Below the pieces are notes generated by a model. It worked only from the letters and a program-made list of their open reading frames with translations, was not told the origin of the DNA and did not search any database. A program made the position numbers and the translations under genes. Shown piece after piece: positions 54,210-63,974 of a stretch of DNA of 64,000 bases; position 1 is the stretch's first letter; every line of letters begins with the position of its first letter. The DNA comes from Bauldia sp963759235 (lineage in GTDB: Bacteria > Pseudomonadota > Alphaproteobacteria > Rhizobiales > Kaistiaceae): the NCBI GenBank assembly GCA_963759235.1, contig CAVWYO010000006.1:310001-374000 (forward strand). The letters run 5' to 3'.

Positions 54210-54311
54210 CGCATTTTCAGGAAAAGTGTGCGCACTTTTCCGCCCGGAAAATGCGAAGAATCAAAGAGCTAGAGCAAAGCCCCGATTCAATCAGAACGGA
54301 CTTTGCTCTAG
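54208..54311. repeat. Dispersed palindromic element (MITE-like)
   Basis: Two palindromes in a row. The first has outer arms CGCATTTTC/GAAAATGCG (54210-54218, 54247-54255) and inner arms GGAAAAGTG/CACTTTTCC. The second has perfect 11-bp arms CTAGAGCAAAG/CTTTGCTCTAG (54269-54279, 54301-54311). A partial copy is at 37720-37763. The second palindrome, read in reverse, closely matches the left end of the IS630 element at 17911. Confidence 0.8.
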
Positions 54312-54345
54312 GATGGCGCAGGGGGATTGGCGGAAGGGTCGACGT

Positions 54346-55326
<981 letters not shown>

Positions 55327-55348
55327 CGGGCCCTGCCACCGGCGGCCG

Positions 55349-55377
55349 CTTGAACCGGGTTTGGCCACCCACCATAT
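55349..55377 (+). promoter_or_regulatory. Sigma-32 (RpoH)-type heat-shock promoter
   Basis: CTTGAA, 17 bases, then CCATAT, close to the alphaproteobacterial RpoH consensus. It lies 68 bp before the hsp20 start codon. The leader has GGTCC and, over the Shine-Dalgarno, AAGGACC, which could pair. Confidence 0.7.
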
Positions 55378-55444
55378 TCCGTGCGGTCGGACGCCTCGAA
55401 AGGGTCCGTCCAGGAAGGTCGCTTAGGAAACAAGGACCATCGCA

Positions 55445-55873
55445 ATGACGCGCATCTCGGCGCTTTCGGGCCCGCTTCTCCTCGGCTTCGATGAAGTCGA
55501 ACGAGCCTTGGAACGGATGTCGAAGTCCGCTGGTGACGGCTATCCGCCCTACAATATCGAGCGGTTGGCGGCTACCGGGGAGCGAGGCGAGAGGCTGAGA
55601 ATCACGCTTGCGGTTGCCGGTTTCTCGAGCGACGAGCTCGATGTCACCGTAGAGGGAAACGAGCTCGTCATCCGCGGCCACCGGGCCGAGGAAGAGAACC
55701 GCACCTACCTCCATCGCGGCATCGCCGCGCGGCAATTCCGCAAGAATTTTGTGCTCGCCGAAGGGATCGAGGTGATCGGTGCCGGTCTCGCGGATGGACT
55801 TCTGTCCATCGATCTTGCCCGCCCGCCTTCCGACAAGGGGGTGCGCAGCATCGAGATCAACGGGCGCGGCTGA
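55445..55873 (+). CDS. Hsp20 family small heat-shock protein (IbpA-like)
   Basis: 142 residues. The alpha-crystallin domain spans about 35-130: YNIERLAATGERGERLRITLAVAGF, ELVIRGHRAEEE, YLHRGIAARQFRKNFVLAEGIEVIGAGLADGLLSIDLAR. The N-terminal ISALSGPLLLGFDEVERAL is the IbpA/HspH class A form of rhizobia. It binds unfolding proteins under heat. It has a sigma-32-type promoter and is followed closely by a DUF1150 gene, a partner seen in many alphaproteobacteria. Confidence 0.95.
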   Translation: MTRISALSGPLLLGFDEVERALERMSKSAGDGYPPYNIERLAATGERGERLRITLAVAGFSSDELDVTVEGNELVIRGHRAEEENRTYLHRGIAARQFRKNFVLAEGIEVIGAGLADGLLSIDLARPPSDKGVRSIEINGRG

Positions 55874-55898
55874 AGCCGGCCCAGAGGAGTGTGTAGAG

Positions 55899-56153
55899 AT
55901 GGAAAACACCGAAAGGCAGGTTATGCCTCCTGCGACCTTCGCCGGCCTTGGTGGCGGCAAGATCGCCTATGTCCGTTCGCTGAAGTCCGACGAGGCGAAG
56001 AGCCTGTTTCCGGGCCTCCCCCCGGTCGCGCCGGAATTGGAGCTGTGGGCGCTGCTCGGCGCCGACGGCACGCCGATCATGCTCGCCGACAACCGCGATG
56101 CGGTGGTCATGAACGCCTTCCAGAACGATCTGGAGATGGTCAGCATTCACTAA
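55899..56153 (+). CDS. DUF1150 family protein
   Basis: 84 residues. The FAGLGGGKIAYVRSLKSDEAKSLFP and WALLGADGTPIMLADNRDAVVMNAF blocks define DUF1150. The ATG follows GGAG, 25 bp after hsp20. The constant pairing with hsp20 suggests a role in heat-shock physiology; no function is established. Confidence 0.93.
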   Translation: MENTERQVMPPATFAGLGGGKIAYVRSLKSDEAKSLFPGLPPVAPELELWALLGADGTPIMLADNRDAVVMNAFQNDLEMVSIH

Positions 56154-56164
56154 ATCGCCTGAGG

Positions 56165-56629
56165 TCAGGCGGCGTCGGGCGTCGCTTCTTCCGTCAGCAC
56201 GGCATGGAGCGCGGCCCGGTCCGTCGAGGCGCGCAGCTTGTTCGCCACTCCGCCCTGGCGGAGATGGCGGGCGATGCGTGCCAACGCCTTGAGGTGATCG
56301 GCGCCGGCGCCCTCGGGAGCGAGCAGCAGAAACACCAGATCGACCGGCTGATCGTCGAGCGCTTCGAAGTCGATCGGCTTGGGCAGACGGGCGAACAGCC
56401 CGAATATCCTGTCGAGGCCTTGAAGCTTGCCGTGCGGTATGGCGATTCCGCCGCCGACGCCGGTCGACCCCAGCTTTTCGCGCTGCAACAGCGTCTCGAA
56501 AATGTCGCGCTCCATCAGTCCGGTGAGTACTGCGGCCTTCTCGGCGACCGCCTGGATCACCTGCTTCTTGCTGTTGGCCTTCAGCGAGGCGATCACTGCT
56601 TCGGGCGCGATAAGATCACCTAGGTCCAT
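56165..56629 (-). CDS. ptsN: PTS IIA-like nitrogen regulatory protein PtsN
   Basis: 154 residues. The phosphorylated His is in GIAIPHGKL, and the fold-specific FLLLAPEGAGADHLKALARIARHLR follows. PtsN is the last carrier of the nitrogen PTS and controls potassium and nitrogen responses through its phosphorylation state. It is at the end of the lptC-lptA-lptB-rpoN-hpf-ptsN row on the minus strand. Confidence 0.97.
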   Translation of the reverse strand: MDLGDLIAPEAVIASLKANSKKQVIQAVAEKAAVLTGLMERDIFETLLQREKLGSTGVGGGIAIPHGKLQGLDRIFGLFARLPKPIDFEALDDQPVDLVFLLLAPEGAGADHLKALARIARHLRQGGVANKLRASTDRAALHAVLTEEATPDAA

Positions 56630-56691
56630 TCTGAAAAATCCAATGTTTTCCCTTTGGCGCGGCGCGTCTTCGACCGCCGCCGCCGACTTGA

Positions 56692-57279
56692 TCAGCTTTC
56701 GGCGGATGTCCCCGCCGTCTTCAGCGACGGGTCGACCCAGCCGATGTGACCGTCGGCCCGCCGATAGACGACGTTCACCCCACCATGGGCGGCATTGCGA
56801 AAGACCAGGACCGGCGCATCGGTGAGATCCATCGTCATCACCGCGCGCCCGACCGTCATGGTATCGAGATTGGTGGTCTCCTCGGCGATGATGGCCGGAC
56901 TGTCGTCGGCCGCGACCTCTCCGTCCTCGTCGGGCGCCGCGATGATGTAGCTCGCCGCCGACTCGGCCGCTTCCGGCCGGTGGGCATGGTGCTCCTTGAG
57001 ACGCCGCTTGTAGCGCCGCAGCCGTTTCTCGATCCGCTCCGCCGCCTGGTCGAAGCTTTGATAGACCTCCTGCGACTTGCCGTGCGCCTGCAGCACGATC
57101 CCGGTATCGAGGTGGAGCGTACAGTCGGCCTTGAAGCCCGACCCTTCGCGTTCCACCGTCACGTGCCCGGCGAATCCGCCGTCGAAGTACTTCTCCACCG
57201 CATCGCCTATGCGCCCCTCGACGTGGGTGCGCAGCGCTTCGCCGATGTCGAGATTCTTGCCTGAAATCTGCAGACCCAT
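56692..57279 (-). CDS. hpf: Ribosome hibernation-promoting factor (long form)
   Basis: 195 residues. The N-terminal domain begins MGLQISGKNLDIGEALRTHV and includes KRLRRYKRRLKEH. The C-terminal dimerisation domain (about 135-190; PVLVFRNAAHGGVNVVYRRADGHIGWVDP) shows it is the long form that makes 100S ribosomes. The start is set by the conserved MGLQISGKN. It lies between rpoN and ptsN. Confidence 0.96.
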   Translation of the reverse strand: MGLQISGKNLDIGEALRTHVEGRIGDAVEKYFDGGFAGHVTVEREGSGFKADCTLHLDTGIVLQAHGKSQEVYQSFDQAAERIEKRLRRYKRRLKEHHAHRPEAAESAASYIIAAPDEDGEVAADDSPAIIAEETTNLDTMTVGRAVMTMDLTDAPVLVFRNAAHGGVNVVYRRADGHIGWVDPSLKTAGTSAES

Positions 57280-57511
57280 TGGGCTTCGAACCTTCTCCGT
57301 TGTTCCGGTTCTGTCGCTTGTTGAGCCGCGTCGGCGGCCCAAGGGCCCTGACTTCGATCGGGCCGGAACGGACAAACAGGCGAGCTTCCTTGAAGCCTCG
57401 CCGCCACCCCCGGCTCGTCAATGGGCGCACCTTCTATTGACGACCGAACGACAAGTCAACCGACCGGCGCCGGTTTGATCCGGCCGCTGCCGGCCGCTGT
57501 CTGGCGGTATG

Positions 57512-59053
57512 TCAAAGGGCCGTTTGTTTCTCACGCCGACGCTGCACCGAAGATGGAATCCGCATCGCTTCACGGTATTTGGCGACGGTGCGTCGGGCAA
57601 TGTCGATTCCGGCTTCGCGCAGGATGCGGACGATTGCATCGTCGGAGAGGATCGCATGGGACGGCTCGTCGTCGATGAGGCCCTTGATGCGAAAGCGCAC
57701 CGCTTCGGCCGAATGGGCGACGCCGCCCTCGGACGACGGGATCGCCGCGGTGAAGAAATATTTGAGTTCGAAGATGCCGCGCGTCGTCGCCATGTATTTG
57801 TTCGACGTCACCCGCGAGACGGTCGATTCGTGCATGCCGATCGCCTCGGCGACGGTCTTGAGATTGAGCGGCCTGAGGTGCTGGACGCCGTGGGCGAGGA
57901 AGGCGTCCTGCTGGCGCACGATCTCGGTGGAGACTTTGAGGATGGTGCGCGCCCGCTGGTCGAGGCTCTTCACCAGCCACTTGGCGGTTTGCAGGCAGTC
58001 GGCGAGATAGGCGTCGTCCTTGTCGTTCCGCCGGCCCCTGGAGACCTTGGCGTAGTAGGTCTGGTCGACGAGAACGCGCGGCAGCGTTCCGGTGTTCAGC
58101 TCGACATGCCAGCCGCCGTCATTGGCGGGCCTGACCATCACGTCGGGGATCACCGGCTGCACCACCACGCCACCGAAGGCGTGACCGGGCTTCGGATTGA
58201 GCGCCTTCAGTTCGGCGAGCATCTCGGCGAGGTCTTCGCCGTCGACGCCGCAGAGCTTCATCAGCCCGGCATGGTCGCGGCGGGCGACCAGTTCGAGGTT
58301 GTCGATAAGCGTGGCCATGGCGGGGTCGTAGCGATCGTGCTCGCGAAGCTGGATTGCCAGGCATTCGGCGAGATTGCGGGCACCGACGCCGGACGGCTCG
58401 AACCGCTGGACGATCTGCAGCACCTCGGCGACGACCTTCGCATCGGCGCCGAGTTGGTCTGCGATTCCCTCTACCTCGGCGCGGAAATAGCCTGTCTCGT
58501 CGATCTCGCTGATGATCGCGTGGCCGATCAGTCTGAGAGTCGGGTCGCCGACGGCCAGGCCAAGCTGGTCGGCAAGGTGGTCGGCAAGCGACTTCTGGTC
58601 GGCGACGAAGGCTTCGAGATTGTAGTCGTCCGAGCTGACCGGCTGGCGGGTCGGCGCCGTCACCCATGATTCGCTGGGCAGCGCCGGCGCATGTTCATCC
58701 GGTGCCCGGCCGTGATCGTCGGGAAACACATTGGCGAGATCGGTGTCGAGCTTGCTCTCGATGATCTCGGCGCTGCCTTCGAGGCTGGTCTCAAGCCATT
58801 CGGCCCCATCGGCCCCATCGGCGCCGTTGGTCGGCGGAAGCTCCGCCTCGTCGGCGCCGTCGGCGTCGTTGCCGGGTGCCCCGCCACCGTCGTCGTCGGT
58901 CCGCTCCAGCAGCGGATTGCGCTCGAGTTCGGCTTCGACATAGGCGGTCAGGTCGAGGTTCGACAGCTGCAGCAGCTTGATCGCCTGCATCAGCTGCGGC
59001 GTCATGACCAGCAGCTGGCTCTGGCGAAACTCTAGCTTCTGGGAAAGTGCCAT
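57512..59053 (-). CDS. rpoN: RNA polymerase sigma-54 factor RpoN
   Basis: 513 residues. The activator-responsive region I is rich in Gln and Leu (LEFRQSQLLVMTPQLMQAIKLLQLS). An acidic region II spans about 50-115. The core-binding domain and the helix-turn-helix (MHESTVSRVTSNKYM) follow. The RpoN box is ARRTVAKYRE near the C-terminus. It directs transcription of nitrogen and other genes with enhancer proteins. I start at the ATG at 59053; a GTG lies one codon upstream. Confidence 0.98.
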   Translation of the reverse strand: MALSQKLEFRQSQLLVMTPQLMQAIKLLQLSNLDLTAYVEAELERNPLLERTDDDGGGAPGNDADGADEAELPPTNGADGADGAEWLETSLEGSAEIIESKLDTDLANVFPDDHGRAPDEHAPALPSESWVTAPTRQPVSSDDYNLEAFVADQKSLADHLADQLGLAVGDPTLRLIGHAIISEIDETGYFRAEVEGIADQLGADAKVVAEVLQIVQRFEPSGVGARNLAECLAIQLREHDRYDPAMATLIDNLELVARRDHAGLMKLCGVDGEDLAEMLAELKALNPKPGHAFGGVVVQPVIPDVMVRPANDGGWHVELNTGTLPRVLVDQTYYAKVSRGRRNDKDDAYLADCLQTAKWLVKSLDQRARTILKVSTEIVRQQDAFLAHGVQHLRPLNLKTVAEAIGMHESTVSRVTSNKYMATTRGIFELKYFFTAAIPSSEGGVAHSAEAVRFRIKGLIDDEPSHAILSDDAIVRILREAGIDIARRTVAKYREAMRIPSSVQRRREKQTAL

Positions 59054-59132
59054 CACTCGCGGGGTGGGTCGGGGCCCGAAACTGGTCCAAGAATTGCTTG
59101 TCCAGACCTTCGTAGCCTATCCGGCCAGCCGG

Positions 59133-59963
59133 TTAAAGGCTGAATTGCTCCCCAAGGTAAAGGCGGCGCACTTCGGCGCTTTCGACGATTTCGTCCGGCC
59201 GCCCCTCGAACAGCACCTCGCCGGAATGGATGATGTAGGCACGGTCGATCAGGTGGAGCGTTTCCCGGACGTTATGATCGGTGATCAGGACGCCGATGCC
59301 AAGACTGGTAAGATGCCGCACCAGCGCCTGGATGTCGCCGACCGCGATCGGATCGACGCCGGTGAACGGCTCGTCGAGCAGCATGAAGGCCGGTCGGCTG
59401 GCAAGCGCTCGTGCGATCTCGCAGCGCCGCCGCTCGCCGCCGGAAAGTGAGATCGCCTGCGCCTTGCGGAGATGGCTGATGCGGAACTCGTCGAGCAGCG
59501 CATCGAGCTGGTCCTCGCGCTGCGCCTTGTCCGGTTCCACTACTTCGAGCACGGCACGGATATTCGCCTCGACGGTCAGGCCGCGGAAGATCGAGGCTTC
59601 CTGCGGCAGATAGCCGATGCCGAGGCGGGCGCGGCGATACATCGGCATGCCGGTGACGTCATGGCCGTCGAGTTCGATGGTGCCGTGGTCGGCCCTTATC
59701 AGGCCGGTGATCATGTAGAAGATGGTCGTCTTGCCGGCGCCGTTGGCGCCGAGCAGGCCAACCGATTCGCCGCGCGCCAAGGCGAGGCTCACATCGTGGA
59801 CCACCTGGCGGCCACGATAGGATTTGCCGAGAGCGTGGGCAACCAGCCAGCCGCGGCCCCCCGCTTCCGGGACGAGGCGCGACGGCGGAACGTCCTCATA
59901 GTCGTCGCCATCGGCCCCGTTCGCCGATTGACGTTTGCGCCCGAAAAGCCTGGTCAAACTCAA
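59133..59963 (-). CDS. lptB: LPS export ABC transporter ATPase LptB
   Basis: 276 residues. Walker A is GANGAGKTT, the signature LSGGERRRCEIARAL, Walker B FMLLDEPFTGVDP, and the switch His lies in LITDHNVRET. The first about 38 residues are an extension not found in short LptB proteins. It powers LPS extraction from the inner membrane with LptFG. It is between rpoN and lptA. Confidence 0.97.
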   Translation of the reverse strand: MSLTRLFGRKRQSANGADGDDYEDVPPSRLVPEAGGRGWLVAHALGKSYRGRQVVHDVSLALARGESVGLLGANGAGKTTIFYMITGLIRADHGTIELDGHDVTGMPMYRRARLGIGYLPQEASIFRGLTVEANIRAVLEVVEPDKAQREDQLDALLDEFRISHLRKAQAISLSGGERRRCEIARALASRPAFMLLDEPFTGVDPIAVGDIQALVRHLTSLGIGVLITDHNVRETLHLIDRAYIIHSGEVLFEGRPDEIVESAEVRRLYLGEQFSL

Positions 59964-60024
59964 CGCCCGGAGGTTCCCTTTGCCGCCTATCGGGAGATAG
60001 GCGGTCTGCTCTGTCCTGTCGAGG

Positions 60025-60687
60025 TCACTGTTTGGGAGGCGCCGGCTTGGTCAGGTCGGTCGGCTTGGTCAGGTCGGTCGGGCCGCCCTGGTCCGACGAT
60101 TTGGCCTGATCCGGCGACTTGGCCTGGTCCGGCGGCTTGCTCTGATCCGACGACTTGGCCTTGTCCGGGGTGAAGACCCCCTGGATGCGCTTGCCGGGCG
60201 CCTGTTCGACCCGCGCCCGCCCGGTTGCCATGTCGATGGTGAGCCGGTCGCCGACGATGATGTTCTTGCCCTGGCTGAGCACGACGTTGCCGATCAGCGT
60301 GATCGTCTGGGCGCTGTTGTCGACGACGGCGCGCGAGCCGGTGACCGTCTGATTGCCGGAATTGACATAGACCGTCCCGGTCGCCTCCATGCGGGTAAAG
60401 GCGGTGTCGTCCTTGCTGTCCTTGTCGGAGAATAGCGTGATGACGGCCGCCTTCATGGTGGTGTTGCCGCGCGTGACCGTAACCCCTCCGGTGAAGGTCG
60501 ACACCCGTTGCTTGTCGGTCTCGGTGATATCCAGCGTCTGGGCGTCCACCTGGATCGGCGCCTTCGACTTAGCCGAGAAGCCCGAAAAGATGTCGGTCGA
60601 TTGCGCGGCTGCCGGAACGGAAAAAAGAAGGCCGGCAGCGGCGAAGGCTCCGGCAAGCCGGCACAGTTGCGGCAGAGCGCGGCTCAT
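60025..60687 (-). CDS. lptA: LPS transport periplasmic protein LptA
   Basis: 220 residues with a Sec signal (cleavage near PAAAQS). The OstA/LptA jelly roll covers about 40-170 (IQVDAQTLDITETDKQRVSTF, VTGSRAVVDNSAQTITLIGNVVLSQGKN). The last 45 residues are an imperfect repeat of Asp/Gln/Lys/Pro units (SSDQ, PPDQ, SPDQ, DLTKP), which is unusual. The start overlaps the stop of lptC by four bases. Confidence 0.94.
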   Translation of the reverse strand: MSRALPQLCRLAGAFAAAGLLFSVPAAAQSTDIFSGFSAKSKAPIQVDAQTLDITETDKQRVSTFTGGVTVTRGNTTMKAAVITLFSDKDSKDDTAFTRMEATGTVYVNSGNQTVTGSRAVVDNSAQTITLIGNVVLSQGKNIIVGDRLTIDMATGRARVEQAPGKRIQGVFTPDKAKSSDQSKPPDQAKSPDQAKSSDQGGPTDLTKPTDLTKPAPPKQ

Positions 60688-61946
60688 GTCGATCCGCCGG
60701 TCCCGTCGGTCTTGGGAGCATCCGCCGGCGGCTTCTCGCTCGGCGGTCCGACGGCGGCGTCGGTCTTGGCGGTATCTGCGGGCGCCTTGTCGCCCTGCGC
60801 TTTGGCTTTCGCTGCTCCGCCCGCGGCATCGGTCTTGGCAGCGTCTGCGCCTGCCGGCGGCTTGTCGCCCGACGTTGCGTCTTTCCCCGCTGTGGCCGGC
60901 TGTCCCCCGGATGCCTCGCCGTCCGTCGCGTCGTCGGGCGGCGTGTAGACGACGGTGACGCCGTCCTTGAACACGATGTGCTTGCCCTGGTCTTGGACCT
61001 CCACCGCGTGCGCCTTCACCGTGCCGTGCGCCGTCGCCACCTCCAACGGATTCGACGAGACCATGGCGCCGGTGGTGATGTCGATCTGGGCATCTTGCAG
61101 TGTCGCCTTGTAGCCGTTGGTGGTGTCGACCGTGATGCCGTCGGTGAGAACGAGATTGTTGGTGTCCCCGTTATAGGTGCCGCTCTTCGCCTGGACATGG
61201 GCGGTCTCGTCGTTGCCCATGCCGAGCCGCGCGGTGACGTCGTTCATCCTGACGATATTGGGATTGTTGAGGTCCTGAACGGCCTGGACGGCTCTGACCT
61301 CATAAGAACGCCTCGTCCCTTCGAAGCCTGAGATGTGCGGCTTCGTCATGGTCACGCTCTTGTCTTCGACGTTGATTCCGGACAGCGTGATCACCGCCGA
61401 TCCCGGATCGGGAGCGAACTGGATGAACGCCAGAAAGGCTGCGATGCCGAGGAGCGCGAGCCCCGGCAGCAGAAATTTGAGCCATCGCACCGTGCGGCTG
61501 TGCCGGACGGCGCGATCGTAATATTCGGCGCCGCGTTCCTTGGTCGGATCGAAGCGGATGCGCCGGGTGGCGGCAGCGCCCGCCGCCGCGACCGACGCGC
61601 CCTCGTCGCGCTCCTCCAGGTCGCCGGCATCGTCGTCCTGGTCCGCGTAATAGTCCTCTTCCGGCTCGGCATAGGCGCCGCCATCATCGGGATACGCTTC
61701 GACGTCGTCGGCATATCGGTAGTTCTCCCCCGCGGCGTAGGGTTCGTCCTCGATGACGTCTGTGTCCTCCGACAACGCCTCCGCCGCTTCCTCGGCCCGC
61801 CGCGTGCGACTGCCGCGCCAGCGCCGCCCGAGGTCACCCCAGCCCGGAAAGAACGTATTGGACTCACGCCGGCCCGTCTCCCGCGGCGCGCGGCCGTCGT
61901 CGTCGGGAGGGTCCTCGTATTCCGCCTGATAGTGGTAGTCGGTCAT
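60684..61946 (-). CDS. lptC: LPS export protein LptC with long N- and C-terminal extensions
   Basis: 420 residues, about twice the usual length. A long acidic, Tyr-rich cytosolic N-terminus (1-150) precedes one membrane helix (about 155-175, LKFLLPGLALLGIAAFLAFI). The LptC fold spans about 185-330 (GINVEDKSVTMTKPHISGF, TYNGDTNNLVLTDGITVDTTNG). The last 85 residues are low-complexity, rich in Ala, Lys, Asp and Gly. It hands LPS from LptBFG to LptA. Both extensions resemble those of some Hyphomicrobiales LptC proteins but are extreme. Confidence 0.92.
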   Translation of the reverse strand: MTDYHYQAEYEDPPDDDGRAPRETGRRESNTFFPGWGDLGRRWRGSRTRRAEEAAEALSEDTDVIEDEPYAAGENYRYADDVEAYPDDGGAYAEPEEDYYADQDDDAGDLEERDEGASVAAAGAAATRRIRFDPTKERGAEYYDRAVRHSRTVRWLKFLLPGLALLGIAAFLAFIQFAPDPGSAVITLSGINVEDKSVTMTKPHISGFEGTRRSYEVRAVQAVQDLNNPNIVRMNDVTARLGMGNDETAHVQAKSGTYNGDTNNLVLTDGITVDTTNGYKATLQDAQIDITTGAMVSSNPLEVATAHGTVKAHAVEVQDQGKHIVFKDGVTVVYTPPDDATDGEASGGQPATAGKDATSGDKPPAGADAAKTDAAGGAAKAKAQGDKAPADTAKTDAAVGPPSEKPPADAPKTDGTGGST

Positions 61947-62029
61947 CGCGTTTGCCCGATCAGGGCGAAATATGCCAGGCACATTGTGGACTTAAGGTGG
62001 CCGGACGGCAATTGCGCCACCGCCGCCGC

Positions 62030-62644
62030 TCAATGGGCGAAAATGTCGTCTTCCGCCCAGCCGGCGAGGTCGAGGAGGGCCCGCGCCGGAAGGAAGAGAA
62101 AGCAGGCGGCGGCAAGCTCCGTTCGCCGCTCGCGGGCAAGTCTTTCGTCGAACCCCCGCTTCAGGGCGTGAAGGTGGATCACGTCGGAGGCGGCGTAGGC
62201 CATCTGGGCGTCGCTCAGCCGCTCGGCCGCCCAGTCGGAGCTTTGCGCCTGCTTGGAAATCTCGATGTCGAGCAGATCCTTGATGACGTCCTTGAGGCCG
62301 TGACGGTCGGTGTAGGTCCGCGTCAGCTTCGAGGCGATCTTGGTGCAGTAGAGCGGGCCGGCCATCACCCCGAAGGTCTTGAACAGAACAGCGATGTCGA
62401 AGCGCGCATAGTGGAAGATCTTGACCGTCTGATTGTCGGTGAGCAGCGCCGTCAGATTGGGCGCTTCCGTCTGGCCCGGCCCGATCTGGACGATGTCGGC
62501 GCTGCCGTCGCCCGGCGAGAGTTGGACAAGACAAAGCCGGTCGCGATGGGGGTTGAGACCGAGCGTCTCGGTGTCGACCGCCGCGCTGCCCTTGTAGGGC
62601 GAGAGATCGTCAAGGTCGCCCTTGTGGAACCGGATCGTCGTCAT
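62030..62644 (-). CDS. rnd: Ribonuclease D-like 3'-5' exonuclease
   Basis: 204 residues, a DEDD exonuclease without HRDC domains. The metal ligands are in AAVDTETLGL (Exo I), FHYARFDIAVL (Exo II) and YAASDVIHLHAL (Exo III with the Tyr three or four residues before the Asp). It likely trims tRNA or other RNA 3' ends. The short form is usual in alphaproteobacteria and is normally next to lptC, as here. Confidence 0.93.
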   Translation of the reverse strand: MTTIRFHKGDLDDLSPYKGSAAVDTETLGLNPHRDRLCLVQLSPGDGSADIVQIGPGQTEAPNLTALLTDNQTVKIFHYARFDIAVLFKTFGVMAGPLYCTKIASKLTRTYTDRHGLKDVIKDLLDIEISKQAQSSDWAAERLSDAQMAYAASDVIHLHALKRGFDERLARERRTELAAACFLFLPARALLDLAGWAEDDIFAH

Positions 62645-62901
62645 TGGGTCGAATTCCATCTCCGTCTGCCGCAGAGCCGGCTTACCTCAAGGTCGGACGG
62701 CTATCAAATCGCGAACCGAAAGCGGTGTTATGCAACAGCCGCGCGCCCGATCATTCATAACCAGATAACCTTAATCGCTCGATAACACTGTCTCAGGTTT
62801 TCGGGGGGTGGGATTAAGCTTTCTGAGTATTGTTTTTCGTATAATTTATCCCAAATACACGGAGAAAGTTGGAGACAATACTGCTACCGGCGGCCACGCA
62901 A

Positions 62902-63741
62902 ATGCGACAAGCCCTGATCGTGACGGTTCTCCTTGCCCTGATGGCGTTCATCGCGGACCGCGTCGTCAACTGGACGTCGGTCAACGCGGTGAGCGTTTCG
63001 ATGCCCAACGTCACGCTTCCGGCGATGACGGCCGCATCGGCGCGGAATGAAGGCGGTTCGGTCGGCACGCTTACCGGCGGGAGAGCCAGCCTGCCGGTGT
63101 ATTCCGGCACCGGCGCCGTCGCCGAATGGCTGGTGAAATCCCTCGCCGATCTCGACTGGGCCGGCTCGTTGGACGCCATCAACAGCGGCTGGCGTCTGGC
63201 CGTGGCCGAGGCGCTGAAGCCGGGGACACGCGGGACCGGTTTCGCCGCCGGCACCGGGCATGCAACGACGGTCGGCGCATTCGAGGGCACAACGATCACC
63301 GGGTCGACCGGCGGCGGGATGCTGGGCGATCAGGACTACGGGGCGGCCGTTGCCCGCTACGCGCTGGCGGTGAACCCCAATGATGCCGACGCCCACTACA
63401 GCCTCGGCCTCATCTACCGCGACGGCAAGGGCGTCGAGCCGGACTACGCCGCCGCCGCCCGTCATTTTCTTGCCGCGGCCGAAGGCGGCAATGCCGATGC
63501 GCAGTTCGCCGTCGCCGATCTCTACGCCTTGGGCCGCGGCGTTCCTCGCGACGCGGCGGCCGCCTACCGGTGGTACGCGCTCGCCGCGCTCGGCCTTCGC
63601 GGCGATGCGGATCGCGCCGCCGCGGCCGCAAAACGCGACGGCCTTGCCGCTGCGATGACGCCGGAAGAGCTGGCGGCTGCACGCCGGCTGGTTGCGGAAT
63701 GGCAGCCGCGCGAAGCCGGCTCGCCGTCCGGACAAGGCTGA
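62902..63741 (+). CDS. Sel1-repeat (TPR-like) protein with an N-terminal membrane anchor
   Basis: 279 residues from the ATG at 62902. A hydrophobic segment (about 5-22) anchors or exports it. Residues 30-150 are low in recognisable motifs and Gly/Ala/Thr-rich. The C-terminal part has two to three Sel1 repeats: ADAHYSLGLIYRDGKGVEPDYAAAARHF, ADAQFAVADLYALGRGVPRDAAAAYRWY. Such repeats mediate protein contacts. A TTG at 62869 would add 11 residues. No partner is evident. Confidence 0.8.
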   Translation: MRQALIVTVLLALMAFIADRVVNWTSVNAVSVSMPNVTLPAMTAASARNEGGSVGTLTGGRASLPVYSGTGAVAEWLVKSLADLDWAGSLDAINSGWRLAVAEALKPGTRGTGFAAGTGHATTVGAFEGTTITGSTGGGMLGDQDYGAAVARYALAVNPNDADAHYSLGLIYRDGKGVEPDYAAAARHFLAAAEGGNADAQFAVADLYALGRGVPRDAAAAYRWYALAALGLRGDADRAAAAAKRDGLAAAMTPEELAAARRLVAEWQPREAGSPSGQG

Positions 63742-63826
63742 GGCGCTCGCCGCTTCCCGACCCTCTTTGAGCCGGTCGTCCGCGCCGTTGACAAGGTTCC
63801 GGGCCCCCCTTACCTATCGCGCCCGT

Positions 63827-63911
63827 GCCCAGGTGGCGGAACTGGTAGACGCGCACGGTTCAGGTCCGTGTGCCGCGAGGCGTGGAGGTTCGAGTCCTCT
63901 CCTGGGCACCA
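63827..63911 (+). tRNA. tRNA-Leu (anticodon CAG)
   Basis: An 85-nt class II tRNA: acceptor GCCCAGG/CCTGGGC, anticodon stem CACGG/CCGTG with loop TTCAGGT giving CAG, a long variable arm, T-arm GAGGTTCGAGTCCTC, discriminator A and encoded CCA. Confidence 0.95.
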
Positions 63912-63932
63912 GCTTTGCATGCGCGGTGAACC

Positions 63933-63950
63933 GCCCGGCGGGCGCCGGGC
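63933..63950 (+). terminator. Possible hairpin after tRNA-Leu
   Basis: GCCCGGC, loop GGGC, GCCGGGC, 21 bases after the tRNA. There is no T-run, so termination is uncertain. Confidence 0.35.
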
Positions 63951-63974
63951 TTGAACCTTCGGAGGCAACAGGGG

